From DATFYM01 sp035315065 (GTDB lineage: Bacteria; Acidobacteriota; Terriglobia; UBA7540): DNA of 28,916 nt. Below the pieces are notes generated by a model. That model saw only the letters and a program-made list of their open reading frames with translations. It made no database searches and had not been told where the DNA came from. The DNA lies in assembly GCA_035315065.1 (NCBI GenBank), contig DATFYM010000235.1:1-28916 (forward strand), given 5' to 3'. Shown here piece after piece: positions 1 through 8,029 of the stretch (the stretch's first letter is position 1; each line of letters starts with the position of its first letter). The translations under genes were made by a program, and so were the position numbers.

Positions 1-1002
1 ATCTGCACGCTGGAGTTTGAGGATCATCGGCCGCTGTACGATTGGTTCGTGGAGAAACTGGGAATTTACCACCCCCAGCAAATCGAGTTCGACCGGCTCA
101 ACCTGACTTACACCTTGTTGAGCAAACGGAAGCTGCTCACGCTGGTGCAGAAGGGATACGTCAAGGGCTGGGACGATCCTCGCATGCCGACCATCTGCGG
201 GCTGCGCCGCCGCGGTTACACGCCGGAGGCTATCCGCGCGTTCTGCCGGCGGATCGGGGTAGGGAAGACGAACGGAAGCACTGAACTCTCGCTGCTGGAA
301 TACTCCATCCGCGAAGACCTCAACAGGCGTGCGCCGCGCGTGATGGCCGTACTGCGGCCGTTGCGGGTGGTGATCGATAACTACCCCGAAGGCCAGGAAG
401 AAGAAACGCAGGCGTTGAATAATCCGGAAGACAGCAGCGCCGGTAGCCGGGCCGTGCCCTTTTCGCGCGTGCTCTACATCGAGCAGGACGATTTCCGTGA
501 GGACCCGCCCAAGCAATACCACCGGCTGACGGTGGGCCGCGAAGTGCGGCTGCGTTACGCTTATTTTGTTACGTGCACCAGCGCGGAGAAGGACCCCACG
601 ACCGGCGAGGTGATCGAGATCCATTGCACCTACGATCCGGCAACGCGCGGCGGCAACGCGCCCGACGGGCGCAAGGTGAAATCGACAATTCACTGGGTAT
701 CCGCCAGTCAGGCGGTTGACGCCGAGGTCCGCCTCTATGACAACTTATTCCTGACAAAGAATCCCGATGAAGTCGAGGAAGGCCAGGATTTCACAGCCAA
801 TCTGAATCCGAATTCGCTGGAGGTATTGACCGGTTGTAAGCTCGAGCCAAGTCTCGCCGCCGCCGCGCCGGGCGATCGTTACCAGTTCGAACGGCTAGGC
901 TATTTCTGTGTTGATCCTGACAGCACGCCGGAGAGACTGGTGTTTAACCGAACGGTCGCATTGCGCGATACGTGGGCCAAAATTGAGAAGAAGGGCCAGT
1001 GA
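1..1002 (+). CDS. glnS: Glutaminyl-tRNA synthetase, C-terminal part (5' end outside window)
   Basis: This gene charges tRNA-Gln with glutamine in the cytoplasm. The reading frame is open from base 1, so the N-terminal part of the Rossmann domain lies outside the window. Visible class I features are the CTLEFEDHRPLYDW stretch at the very start and the KMSKS-type loop read as LLSKRKL around bases 118-138. The anticodon-binding beta-barrel region follows and includes VVIDNYPEGQEEE. About 333 residues are present; full-length bacterial enzymes have roughly 550. GlnRS is distinguished from GluRS by the CTLEFE and LSKRKL sequences. The stop is TGA at 1000-1002. Presence of a GlnRS suggests direct glutaminylation, although many acidobacteria may also carry GatCAB. 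The family assignment is firm. Confidence 0.95.
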   Translation: MCTLEFEDHRPLYDWFVEKLGIYHPQQIEFDRLNLTYTLLSKRKLLTLVQKGYVKGWDDPRMPTICGLRRRGYTPEAIRAFCRRIGVGKTNGSTELSLLEYSIREDLNRRAPRVMAVLRPLRVVIDNYPEGQEEETQALNNPEDSSAGSRAVPFSRVLYIEQDDFREDPPKQYHRLTVGREVRLRYAYFVTCTSAEKDPTTGEVIEIHCTYDPATRGGNAPDGRKVKSTIHWVSASQAVDAEVRLYDNLFLTKNPDEVEEGQDFTANLNPNSLEVLTGCKLEPSLAAAAPGDRYQFERLGYFCVDPDSTPERLVFNRTVALRDTWAKIEKKGQ

Positions 1003-1155
1003 GGCTGATCCGGCAGCGCTCTCCATTGCCGATGGATTCTTGACATCGGCTTACCCGGCCCCTCTCCCCCATGCTCACCGCAGGTTAGGAGACGTTGGCC
1101 GAGTGTGAAGAGGAGCTGAAAGGCAACCGAAGAACGCTCCAACGCGATCTTAGGC

Positions 1156-1776
1156 ATGATCCTCAAGACAGAGCGGCTCATCCTCGACACATGGCAAAGC
1201 TCCGACTGGACGGCCTTCCGCCCGATCGCAGTTGATGTAGCGGTAATGCGTTATATCACTGGCGGTGTGCCATGGAGCGATGAACAGATCCGGGGGTTCG
1301 TCGATCGTCAGGTGAAGCTCTATTCCGAGCGTGGCTTCTGCCGATGGAAGCTCGTGGAAGAGTCCTCTGGGGAGCTGATCGGCTTTTGCGGCGTGGGTTT
1401 CTGGCGCGACGCGTTGGACCCGGAGATCGGATGGTGGTTGGCGACTCGCTGGTGGGGTCGCGGTTTGGCGACGGAAGCCGCCCACTGCGCACTAGGTGAC
1501 GCCTTCGAACGCGTTCGGTTAGACCGAATCATTTCTGTTGCGGCGCTGGCAAATACCGCCTCGACGCGGGTCATGGAAAAACTCGGGCTGAAACTCGAAT
1601 CGGAATTCGAAAGCGACGGCGTACGCCTGGTACGGTATGCGATTGATCGCGCTCAGTATGCGGCGACCTGCGCTTACGGGCCGGCCCTGACTTTTGCTGC
1701 TACTAAGCCGGGTTGCGAGAGCAGCACGCTTTCCGCCGCATACGTTCGCCGCCGCGGCTGCCAGACTGTGGAGTGA
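1156..1776 (+). CDS. GNAT family N-acetyltransferase (RimJ/RimL-like)
   Basis: This is a 206-residue acetyl-CoA-dependent N-acetyltransferase of the type that acetylates protein N-termini or small molecules; the substrate cannot be read from the sequence. It opens with the typical RimJ/RimL start (ILKTERLIL). The acetyl-CoA-binding region is around residues 93-110 (EIGWWLATRWWGRGLATEA), and the family's ANTASTRVMEKLGL motif follows around residues 138-151. Relatives usually end close to the strand read here as VRYAIDR. About 40 residues, rich in A, C and R, follow it and look unlike the domain, so an ancestral stop may have been lost. The ribosome-binding site is weak. It lies 153 bp behind glnS on the same strand. 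Confidence 0.85.
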   Translation: MILKTERLILDTWQSSDWTAFRPIAVDVAVMRYITGGVPWSDEQIRGFVDRQVKLYSERGFCRWKLVEESSGELIGFCGVGFWRDALDPEIGWWLATRWWGRGLATEAAHCALGDAFERVRLDRIISVAALANTASTRVMEKLGLKLESEFESDGVRLVRYAIDRAQYAATCAYGPALTFAATKPGCESSTLSAAYVRRRGCQTVE

Positions 1777-1946
1777 CGAACGTCGATCGCCTTGTCACCG
1801 CCCCAGGACCAAGCCTCTGTGCACGGCGTTCAGGTGCCCTGTAACCGGCACCCTATCCCCTGGCGCCGTGGCACGCCTTGAGAATAAACGCATCCATGCC
1901 CAAGTCGAAAGATTGCTTACCGAGGCTACGAAGCTTAAGCATCGCA

Positions 1947-4900
1947 TCACCAGAGCAGCTTCAGGCCGAATTGCACCTGCCGGGCCGTGGTGGATGTGCT
2001 CGTGATGGCGCCCGCCGTGCCTGAGAGCCCAGTCAGGTTCGTCGACGTGGGCGGCGTGAAGACGATAAGGTTCGGAGTGTTGAAGTTGGCGCGATTCAAG
2101 AGGTTGAAGATTTCCGCGCGAAACTGGAGGCGCAGCCCTTCGCGAAGGGATGTGTCCTTCAGCACCGAGAAGTCCCAGGTTGCAAGCCCGGGACCCGTAA
2201 AGGTGTCCCGCCCGAGGTTGCCGTAGAATCCACCGGTAGATGGAGGCGCAATGAACGCGCTGGGATTGAACCACTGCGCCGGTTTGCCAAGAACGACAGT
2301 TCCGGTGAAGTCAGGGTTCAGAAACGGGCGGACCGGATTCCGGGTATCGCCGTTGTTCGATGGATTGTAGCTGAGTTGGGGCGTGAACGGAAACCCCGCT
2401 TGCGCCGTGACGATGCTGTCCACCGACCACCCGCTCACCAAGGCTTTACTCCAGCCTTCCAAGCCACTCGCAAAGGCTTTGCCCCGGCCGAATGGCAGGT
2501 CGTAAAGCGCACTGATAACGCCCATGTTTCGCACGTCGTAGGTGGCAGGCCCCCAGTCTGCGAGCAGGTTGAATGGGTTCGACACCAGCCCTGGCGCGTT
2601 GGCGGCGGCTGTCTGATTCAAGGAATCTCCATCGTCGAGCGTCTTCGACCACGTGTAGACCCCCCGCAACGAAGCGCCGTGGCTGAAACGGTGGTTGACA
2701 TCCACCTGCAACGCATTATAGGAGCTGACTCCGAGCGAGAACCACGTCCACGTGTTGGCCAACGCCGGGTTTGCTTTCGGCGTGCCGGCCGGGATGAAAA
2801 AGCTCCCGGCGGGGACCGCTGCTCCCGCCAACGGCGAGCCAGCAGGGAAAGCTGTTGCAATGGTGACCGGCGGAGTGGAAGTGGCATTTACGGTCGGGTA
2901 CGTAGCAGGACACGGCGCCGCCGGGCAGACCGTCGGGAACGGCTCATTCGCATCAATGCCGATAAGCTCGTGGTAGCCGTGGGAGCCCACGTAGCCGATG
3001 GTCAACGCGGTATTGGGAGTGAGCTGCCGCTCGACCCGCAGGGACCAAGAGATGAGGGTGGGAGTCTTCATGTCCGGTTGAACACCACCGGGGACGACTT
3101 TCGCCTTTGCAGGCACGGGAGCGGCGGGGTCAATGGGAAGGCTCGCAACCGGCAACGAAGCAATGCTGTAGGCGGGGTTGAACGGCGCGTTCTGGTCGGC
3201 ACGGTAGCCGAGCGCATCTTGCAAATCGTTGTACATCCCGAAACCGGCGCGAATCACCGTCTTCTCATTGAAGGGGCTCCAGGCCAGGCCGATTCTGGGC
3301 TGGGGAAGAAACTTGGCGTTGTTCACTGTGAAGATCGAATTCCCGACGGCTGGATTGGTGTTAATGACGCCGTTGGTGAAAGTATAGTTGGCGGCGCGTC
3401 CGTGAGCCTCATTCCAGCCGGTGGTGAATTCGTCGCGGAAGCCCAGGGTGAAAGTGAACCTGGGAGTAATGCGGATCGAGTCTTCGGCATACCATGCTCC
3501 AAAGAGCGACCGCCAGTTCATCTCGGTCGGCGTCGGATCGAACAAAAACGACGAGGTCGTACCTTGCAGGAAAGTTGCCAAACTGGAGAACGTCGCCTGC
3601 CCGTACTGGCTGAGGGCGATGGTTTCGTTAGATTGAAAAGGCTGGAGCCACGCACCGAAATTGAGCTGATGGCGTCCCCGCGTCAGCGTTACACGGTCCT
3701 CAATCGTGAATAGATTTCGGGCGATGGTGAGGTTGCTTCCGTTGTTGCTGCCGGCCAGACCGACCTGGGCCTGGGGGTTGGAGGCGGCGCTCCCGCCCAC
3801 CACCACCGCACCCACCGGCCGTCCCTTCAGGAACCCCGGAACCGTCGCCGCTGGGGTGCCGGGTGTGGGTTCTCCGGTAAAGAAGTAGCCGGCGCGGGAG
3901 AAACCTAACCGGGCGGTGTTGAGCAAGCTGTGAGAAAAGACGTGCGTCTCATCAAAACTCAGCACCTGCTCACGCAGGGTTAGGAGGTCGGTGCTGTACG
4001 GATCGAGCGGTGTAGCCGTCACGTCACCGCCGTCATCAACGGTATACACCCCTTCGATCGAATCCCGCGGAGAAAAAATGTGGTCGAGTCGCGCGGTGCC
4101 AAAGTCCTCTCGAATCGTCTGCGGGGCGCTGCCGAAGACCTCAGCGATTCCATTAAAGTCGGGAGCGCCAGACGCTGGCGTCGGCCACAGATTGAGCAGC
4201 GGTTGGACGCTGGGTACGGCGGCGGCACGAGAGGTCGTGTCGGGCACAAAGGCCGCGGAGGTTTGGTGCAGATCCTGCCGGAATCCTTCGTAATTGGCAA
4301 AGACGAACGTCTTCTCCTTCTCGATCGGTCCCCCGATGGAGCCCCCGAATTGGTTGCGTCGAAAAGGCGGAGCGGAGCCCTGATCGAAGAAATTGGGGGC
4401 ATCGAGGGCGTTGTTGCGCAGGAATTCGAAGGCGGACCCGTGCCACTGATTGCTTCCCGATTGGGTCACAATGATGATCTGCCCGCCGGGGTGTTTGCCG
4501 TACTCAGCGCCGTAGGTGTCCCGCAAAACGTTGAACTCGCGCACCGCGTCCACGCCCAGCAACTGTTGGCTGGGCCCTCCTGGTTGCATGTTGTTCTCGG
4601 CGGCACCGCTGTATTCCACCCCGTTTAACAGGAAGAGATTCTGTTGGGGCCGATTGCCCGAGACCGCGAAATTGTTTCCCGTGGTTGAGTTGGAGATGCC
4701 AGTCCCGCCGGTCTTCTCCCAGGTGAAATTGACGACGCCGGGGTTGAGCGGTAGAAGTAAATCGTAGCTGCGCCCGTTGAGGGGGAGGTTCTTCACCTGC
4801 TGCTCCCCTACCAGCCCGGAGATGTCCGCCGTGGTCACGCTAACCAGCGGCGCGTCCGAGTTCACCGTAATCTGCTGGCTGAGCGGTCCCAAACGCAGAG

Positions 4901-5276
4901 TCACATTCACCGTGGCGTCTTGCCCAACTGCCAGACGAATACCAGTCTGAACCTGTTCCGCGAAGCCCGCTTTCGTTACTCGAACTTCATATTGCCCTAT
5001 GGGGAGCGCGAACACCTCATACTGCCCCGTCTCGTCGGTGGTCGTGGTGCGGATGGCTCCGGTTTCCACGCTCTTTACCGTGACCGCGGCACCAGAGACC
5101 CTGGCGCCGGATGGGTCCGTGACTGTCCCCGACAGGGTTGCTGACACCTGCGCGAATGATCGCGGGGCAAGAATCAGAAGGAAAACGATGAGCGGAACCA
5201 ACTGGAAGTGCCATTGGTGCGCCGGCGAAAGAGGCAAAGCGGTAACGGCCTTCGTGCCAGGGTTGATCGTGTGCAA
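1947..5276 (-). CDS. TonB-dependent receptor-like outer-membrane protein (Oar type) with carboxypeptidase-regulatory domain
   Basis: This is a giant outer-membrane beta-barrel of the acidobacterial Oar/TonB-dependent family, of about 1109 residues. It probably binds or imports a large carbohydrate or other ligand; the ligand is unknown. The start is chosen as TTG at 5276, because a strong GGAGG lies at 5284-5288 with a 7-nt spacer. The frame stays open upstream to 5366 but without such a site. The signal peptide has a hydrophobic core around residues 26-37 and cleavage after SFA (about residue 42). A CarboxypepD_reg beta-sandwich follows (about 46-125), then a plug-like region with LPLNGRSYD and GGQIIIVTQSGSNQWHG, then a long barrel. 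The protein ends in an aromatic residue (FGLKLLW), as expected of outer-membrane barrels. A promoter is visible at 5383-5411. Confidence 0.93.
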   Translation of the reverse strand: MHTINPGTKAVTALPLSPAHQWHFQLVPLIVFLLILAPRSFAQVSATLSGTVTDPSGARVSGAAVTVKSVETGAIRTTTTDETGQYEVFALPIGQYEVRVTKAGFAEQVQTGIRLAVGQDATVNVTLRLGPLSQQITVNSDAPLVSVTTADISGLVGEQQVKNLPLNGRSYDLLLPLNPGVVNFTWEKTGGTGISNSTTGNNFAVSGNRPQQNLFLLNGVEYSGAAENNMQPGGPSQQLLGVDAVREFNVLRDTYGAEYGKHPGGQIIIVTQSGSNQWHGSAFEFLRNNALDAPNFFDQGSAPPFRRNQFGGSIGGPIEKEKTFVFANYEGFRQDLHQTSAAFVPDTTSRAAAVPSVQPLLNLWPTPASGAPDFNGIAEVFGSAPQTIREDFGTARLDHIFSPRDSIEGVYTVDDGGDVTATPLDPYSTDLLTLREQVLSFDETHVFSHSLLNTARLGFSRAGYFFTGEPTPGTPAATVPGFLKGRPVGAVVVGGSAASNPQAQVGLAGSNNGSNLTIARNLFTIEDRVTLTRGRHQLNFGAWLQPFQSNETIALSQYGQATFSSLATFLQGTTSSFLFDPTPTEMNWRSLFGAWYAEDSIRITPRFTFTLGFRDEFTTGWNEAHGRAANYTFTNGVINTNPAVGNSIFTVNNAKFLPQPRIGLAWSPFNEKTVIRAGFGMYNDLQDALGYRADQNAPFNPAYSIASLPVASLPIDPAAPVPAKAKVVPGGVQPDMKTPTLISWSLRVERQLTPNTALTIGYVGSHGYHELIGIDANEPFPTVCPAAPCPATYPTVNATSTPPVTIATAFPAGSPLAGAAVPAGSFFIPAGTPKANPALANTWTWFSLGVSSYNALQVDVNHRFSHGASLRGVYTWSKTLDDGDSLNQTAAANAPGLVSNPFNLLADWGPATYDVRNMGVISALYDLPFGRGKAFASGLEGWSKALVSGWSVDSIVTAQAGFPFTPQLSYNPSNNGDTRNPVRPFLNPDFTGTVVLGKPAQWFNPSAFIAPPSTGGFYGNLGRDTFTGPGLATWDFSVLKDTSLREGLRLQFRAEIFNLLNRANFNTPNLIVFTPPTSTNLTGLSGTAGAITSTSTTARQVQFGLKLLW

Positions 5277-5382
5277 TTTAGTTCCTCCATCAGACAACAG
5301 CATGAATGCCAGCGGAAGCAATCGCGCGTTGCTTTCGGTGTGTCCAGCAAGCTTGAAACGACCCAATACGAAACAGGGTCAT

Positions 5383-5411
5383 AATATAGACGATTTAATG
5401 CGGATTGTCCA
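5383..5411 (-). promoter_or_regulatory. Sigma-70-type promoter of the TonB-dependent receptor gene
   Basis: On the minus strand TGGACA (5406-5411) is followed after exactly 17 bases by TATATT (5383-5388). Both hexamers are close to consensus. Transcription would begin near 5376, giving a leader of about 100 nt before the TTG start at 5276. The assignment is by pattern only. Confidence 0.6.
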
Positions 5412-5634
5412 TAGGGTGCTATATGAAATGGCTGGATCGTACCAAGTCGATGCGCTTGGTGGTGTTGCAATTTGGCCCTGGGAGCGCGAGGAACCGCGCC
5501 GGCAAAGCTGCGGCGAGAAGAGTCTTCGATCAAAGGTAGCTACCTTGCACTCGGCCGGTATACCATTGATCGAGGGGCTTCCTCGCCCCTCTCGGTCTTT
5601 GATCGACGTGCTGGGAAACACGTAGGAGGGAAAT
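5412..5634. other. Intergenic region between the receptor promoter and mop, with a palindrome and a hairpin
   Basis: The divergent region between the receptor and mop holds three structures. A perfect 14-bp palindrome AAGGTAGCTACCTT lies at 5533-5546. A perfect 7-bp hairpin has GAGGGGC at 5572-5578, a 6-nt loop and GCCCCTC at 5585-5591. A short ACGTG/CACGT stem sits just before the mop ribosome-binding site. No T-run follows the GC hairpin, so it does not look like an intrinsic terminator. The palindrome could be an operator for a dimeric regulator. No gene is visible. Confidence 0.45.
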
Positions 5635-5841
5635 ATGGCAGTTAGTGCGCGAAACCAACTGAAAGGAACGATCACCGATATCATTCTGGGCACGGTCATG
5701 GCCCACATCACGATTCAGGTCGGTGAAAACGTAATCGAGTCCGTGATTACCCGCAAGAGTGCCGACGAGTTGAACTTGAAGAAAGGCGATTCGGTGACTG
5801 CGGTGATCAAGGCAACTGAAGTCCTGGTTGCCAAGCCGTAG
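5635..5841 (+). CDS. mop: Molybdenum-pterin-binding protein (Mop/molbindin, single TOBE domain)
   Basis: This is a 68-residue cytoplasmic molbindin, a single TOBE/Mop domain. Members form oligomers that bind and store molybdate or tungstate. The whole sequence is the domain: it opens with the typical SARNQLKGTI, continues with VIESVITRKSADEL, and ends with IKATEVLVAKP. The length matches the family (about 65-70). The start is supported by AGGAGG at 5624-5629, five bases before the ATG. It converges on a second gene with the same domain (5876-6319, -), only 34 bp away. No ModABC transporter is in the window. Confidence 0.93.
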   Translation: MAVSARNQLKGTITDIILGTVMAHITIQVGENVIESVITRKSADELNLKKGDSVTAVIKATEVLVAKP

Positions 5842-5875
5842 GGCCTTGGCAGCAGGCCGCGAGAAGACGAGTTCT

Positions 5876-6319
5876 TCAGGATGCCGGGGATGCCGGCGCG
5901 ATGATCATCACTTCGGTCGCTTTGATCAGAGCCGCCGCAGTCTGTCCTTTTCTCAAACCGAGGTCGCGACACGCGTCGCTGGTGATGATGGCCGTGACGG
6001 TCTGGCCTCCGATGTCGAGCACGACTTTGGCCAGCAATCCCACAATCTCGACCTTGCTCACGCGGCCGATAAGCTGGTTGCGGCCGCTGATGAAGTGCTC
6101 TAACCCCGGCGACGACTGCAAGCCGGGCGCAGGCTTCGTCTTTGGGCGCCCGCCCGTCTTTCCCAGAAAGGCGAGGCGATCGATTTCGGATCGAGGAATT
6201 CGATGGTGCCCGCCGGCGGTGCGCACGGATCGAATCTTGCGACGATAGATCCACTGTTTTAACGTCGGATAGCTCACCCCGAGCTCGCGGGCGGCATCGC
6301 GCAATTGGAGCAGTTCCAT
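5876..6319 (-). CDS. Helix-turn-helix protein with C-terminal molybdate-binding TOBE (Mop) domain
   Basis: This is a probable molybdate-responsive DNA-binding protein of 147 residues. Residues 4-50 form an excisionase/MerR-type helix-turn-helix (LRDAARELGVSYPTLKQWI, then RRKIRSVRTAGGHHRIPRSEI). A short basic linker follows. Residues 80-142 are a Mop/TOBE domain (GRNQLIGRVSKVEI through LIKATEVMIIAP), clearly related to the neighbouring mop product. It resembles ModE in logic but uses a different DNA-binding domain. ATG at 6319 is chosen because the helix-turn-helix begins right after it. The frame continues to 6493 with unrelated basic sequence, and no strong ribosome-binding site marks either start. 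It probably senses molybdate; its target genes are unknown. Confidence 0.85.
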   Translation of the reverse strand: MELLQLRDAARELGVSYPTLKQWIYRRKIRSVRTAGGHHRIPRSEIDRLAFLGKTGGRPKTKPAPGLQSSPGLEHFISGRNQLIGRVSKVEIVGLLAKVVLDIGGQTVTAIITSDACRDLGLRKGQTAAALIKATEVMIIAPASPAS

Positions 6320-6709
6320 TTCAATAGTCCAGCAATTCGGTACGGTTCCGAGCTCTGAATCTACCTGAATTCGGGCGCTAGAATCAACCCGAGAGAAAAC
6401 CCGTGAGCGCAGACCCCGGCGCGCCAGGATAAGACTGGTCGACCTGGTCATCCTGTGGACGGGCTTCCACCGCGAGACTCCCGAAACCTTCATGCCAAGC
6501 TGGATTAATAGGCCATCGATGCGATGGGCGGTGGTGGCCGATAACCCAGCTTAAGGTGCCACTGTCGTGGATGGCAGCCCGTTTACCAAGGCATGGGAGC
6601 GCACCTTAGGGGCGCCGCGACCTGCTCGCTTCCCCTCCCGTCCGTACGGCTCCCTGTCTCCTCCTCCCGAGGGGAGGGCAGGGCCCCGCACAGGCGCCCT
6701 TGCGTGACC
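6320..6709. other. Intergenic region with inverted repeats, no gene seen
   Basis: About 390 bp lie between the HTH-TOBE start and the HPt stop. An 8-bp inverted repeat pairs TAAGGTGC (6552-6559) with GCACCTTA (6601-6608). A GC-rich hairpin near 6652-6683 has an inner stem CCTCCC (6663-6668) with GGGAGG (6672-6677) and an outer stem CCCTG (6652-6656) with CAGGG (6679-6683). It lies just downstream of the HPt gene but lacks a T-run. No convincing coding sequence was found. Confidence 0.4.
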
Positions 6710-7147
6710 TTACTCGTACGTCTTCACCAGACGGGCTAACGCCGGCTCCAGTCTCTGCAGAGACTCCTCGAGCGCACCCAGTCCCTCCGGTGCGTGGGCC
6801 AGATCGCCCGCTCGCCCGATCATCTCCAGGTCGCGAGCCCGATCGAAGGAGCCGCGAGCGGCGAAGTTTCCTACCGCGCCCTTCAGGGCGTGGGCCGTCC
6901 TCTCGATCGCCTTGCTGTCCCCTTGTTTCACCGCCTCGCGAAGCGCCGCAAGCTGGATGGGGAGTTCGCCGAGCAACATCTTCGCCAATTCGGCCAGCAA
7001 CTCTTCGTCTCCGTCAACTTGCATCAAAGCCGCGTTTCGGTTGAAGGGCGGGTCGGCATCCTCCGAGAGGAACGGAGGTGGAACTCCGGCGTCTTGGACG
7101 TTGGGGGCCGGGTCTTGCATGGCGTGCAGTACATTCGAATCTTTCAT
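6710..7147 (-). CDS. HPt-domain histidine phosphotransfer protein
   Basis: This is a 145-residue stand-alone phosphotransfer protein that would pass phosphate between a hybrid histidine kinase and a response regulator. After a low-complexity N-terminus rich in P, D and V (about residues 1-35), residues 36-140 form a four-helix HPt bundle. The phospho-accepting histidine is His86 in ERTAHALKGAVGNF, the standard HPt motif. The start ATG at 7147 has a GAGAGG-type site about 9 bases upstream. Neither a kinase nor a response regulator is encoded next to it, so its partners lie elsewhere. It is divergent from the gene at 7511. Confidence 0.88.
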   Translation of the reverse strand: MKDSNVLHAMQDPAPNVQDAGVPPPFLSEDADPPFNRNAALMQVDGDEELLAELAKMLLGELPIQLAALREAVKQGDSKAIERTAHALKGAVGNFAARGSFDRARDLEMIGRAGDLAHAPEGLGALEESLQRLEPALARLVKTYE

Positions 7148-7510
7148 GCTGTCTGTCCTCTCGTTTACCGGCGCTTTCTCACGGCCCGTTACTACCTGTC
7201 GTCACGCCCTGCGGCGTGAGAGTAAGCACCAAGATCGGGCACCCCTTACCGGTGTACCCTTACCCATCATCGGCTGAACGAGCCGCGGACTTTAAACGCA
7301 ATCGCAGGTACCGGTACTGGCATGGCACGTGGCCATGGCACACATGGCACGTTAGTGCTATTGACGAACTCCGGCCGACCGCGATAAGTTAGCAGTATAG
7401 TGGGGTGTACCCACGGGCGCGCCGGACGTGCGGGGGCACGTAAGAGGTGGAGCCGTGCACTGCGACGGTTTCGCGGCGCGTTGACCGAGAAGCGGTAAGA
7501 ACGAGGAAGG
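7148..7510. other. Divergent intergenic region with hairpin, palindrome and triple CATGGCAC repeat
   Basis: This 363-bp region separates two divergent genes. A perfect 7-bp hairpin, TCACGCC (7202-7208) with GGCGTGA (7213-7219), lies in the leader of the HPt gene. A 10-bp palindrome GTACCGGTAC is at 7308-7317. Three direct copies of CATGGCAC start at 7321, 7334 and 7343. For the rightward gene, TTGACG (7361-7366) and GATAAG (7383-7388) with a 16-bp spacer make a tentative promoter. The repeats could be regulator sites. None resembles a known riboswitch that I can name. Confidence 0.4.
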
Positions 7511-7939
7511 ATGACCAGTTTCGCCAAAAGAATTCCAATCTTAGGAGCAGCCTTGGCCGCCCCCATCTTGATCCTTGCTGCCAGCCAAGCCAGAGCCGGC
7601 CGGATCGAAAACCCTCCGCCGGTGATCGAAGAAAAGGTCCCGGTCACCCTCACCGTGGTCAGCCCCGAGACTCTGGCGGCTCGCGCCGGATGGGGGACCC
7701 CGGGGACTGACGGCATCGTTGCTTCGGCTGGTGATGTGCCCCCGCCTCTCGAACTTAAGGGCGTTAGTAGCCCGCCAAGCCAGGCGATGGAAGCCCCTAC
7801 GTCCGCCAACTACGACGCATCATCCGCTCCCGAGCCGGCTCGCTTCCTGCTGGAACCCCAGTGGCTGGCGCTGGCCGGGGCCATCCTGCTGTCCGCCGCT
7901 GCCTTGCTGGGTAAGAAGCTGGCCAGCCGCGGGAATTGA
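7511..7939 (+). CDS. Small exported protein with C-terminal membrane anchor (PEP-CTERM-like)
   Basis: This is a 142-residue protein of unknown function. Residues 1-29 look like a signal peptide, a basic start followed by a hydrophobic core ending in SQARA. The middle is rich in P, A, V and E with no recognised fold. Residues 109-139 form a C-terminal hydrophobic segment followed by KKLASR, the order seen in exosortase-type sorting tails (acidic/proline, hydrophobic helix, basic end), although the exact PEP motif is missing. A GAGG lies 4 bases before the ATG. The stop codon TGA is embedded in AATTGACGATT, the same unit found at other gene ends in this window. The reading frame is plausible, but an alternative long frame exists on the other strand. 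Confidence 0.5.
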   Translation: MTSFAKRIPILGAALAAPILILAASQARAGRIENPPPVIEEKVPVTLTVVSPETLAARAGWGTPGTDGIVASAGDVPPPLELKGVSSPPSQAMEAPTSANYDASSAPEPARFLLEPQWLALAGAILLSAAALLGKKLASRGN

Positions 7940-8029
7940 CGATTCAAGAAAGCCTCGAGACGTTGCGTTCCACCCCTCGTCGATTTCGCCGCCAAGCTGT
8001 CGTTCATTCGTCTCGTCCAATCGACAAGG

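Noticed and set aside
2376..3713. Long 445-codon open frame on the plus strand
   Set aside because: It lies antisense to the TonB-dependent receptor. Its translation is rich in R, G and E with no domain, and the opposite frame has a signal peptide, plug and barrel. It is a shadow of high-GC coding DNA.
5572..5634. Molybdenum-cofactor riboswitch upstream of mop
   Set aside because: A GC hairpin is present, but I could not match the conserved bases or the multi-helix layout of that riboswitch class. Only the simple hairpin is reported.
6652..6683. Intrinsic terminator of the HPt gene
   Set aside because: The hairpin is GC-rich and correctly placed, but no T-run follows on the minus strand.
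7267..7809. 180-codon minus-strand frame overlapping the small secreted protein gene
   Set aside because: No signal peptide or domain. The plus-strand alternative has both a signal peptide and a C-terminal anchor, so it was preferred, with moderate confidence only.
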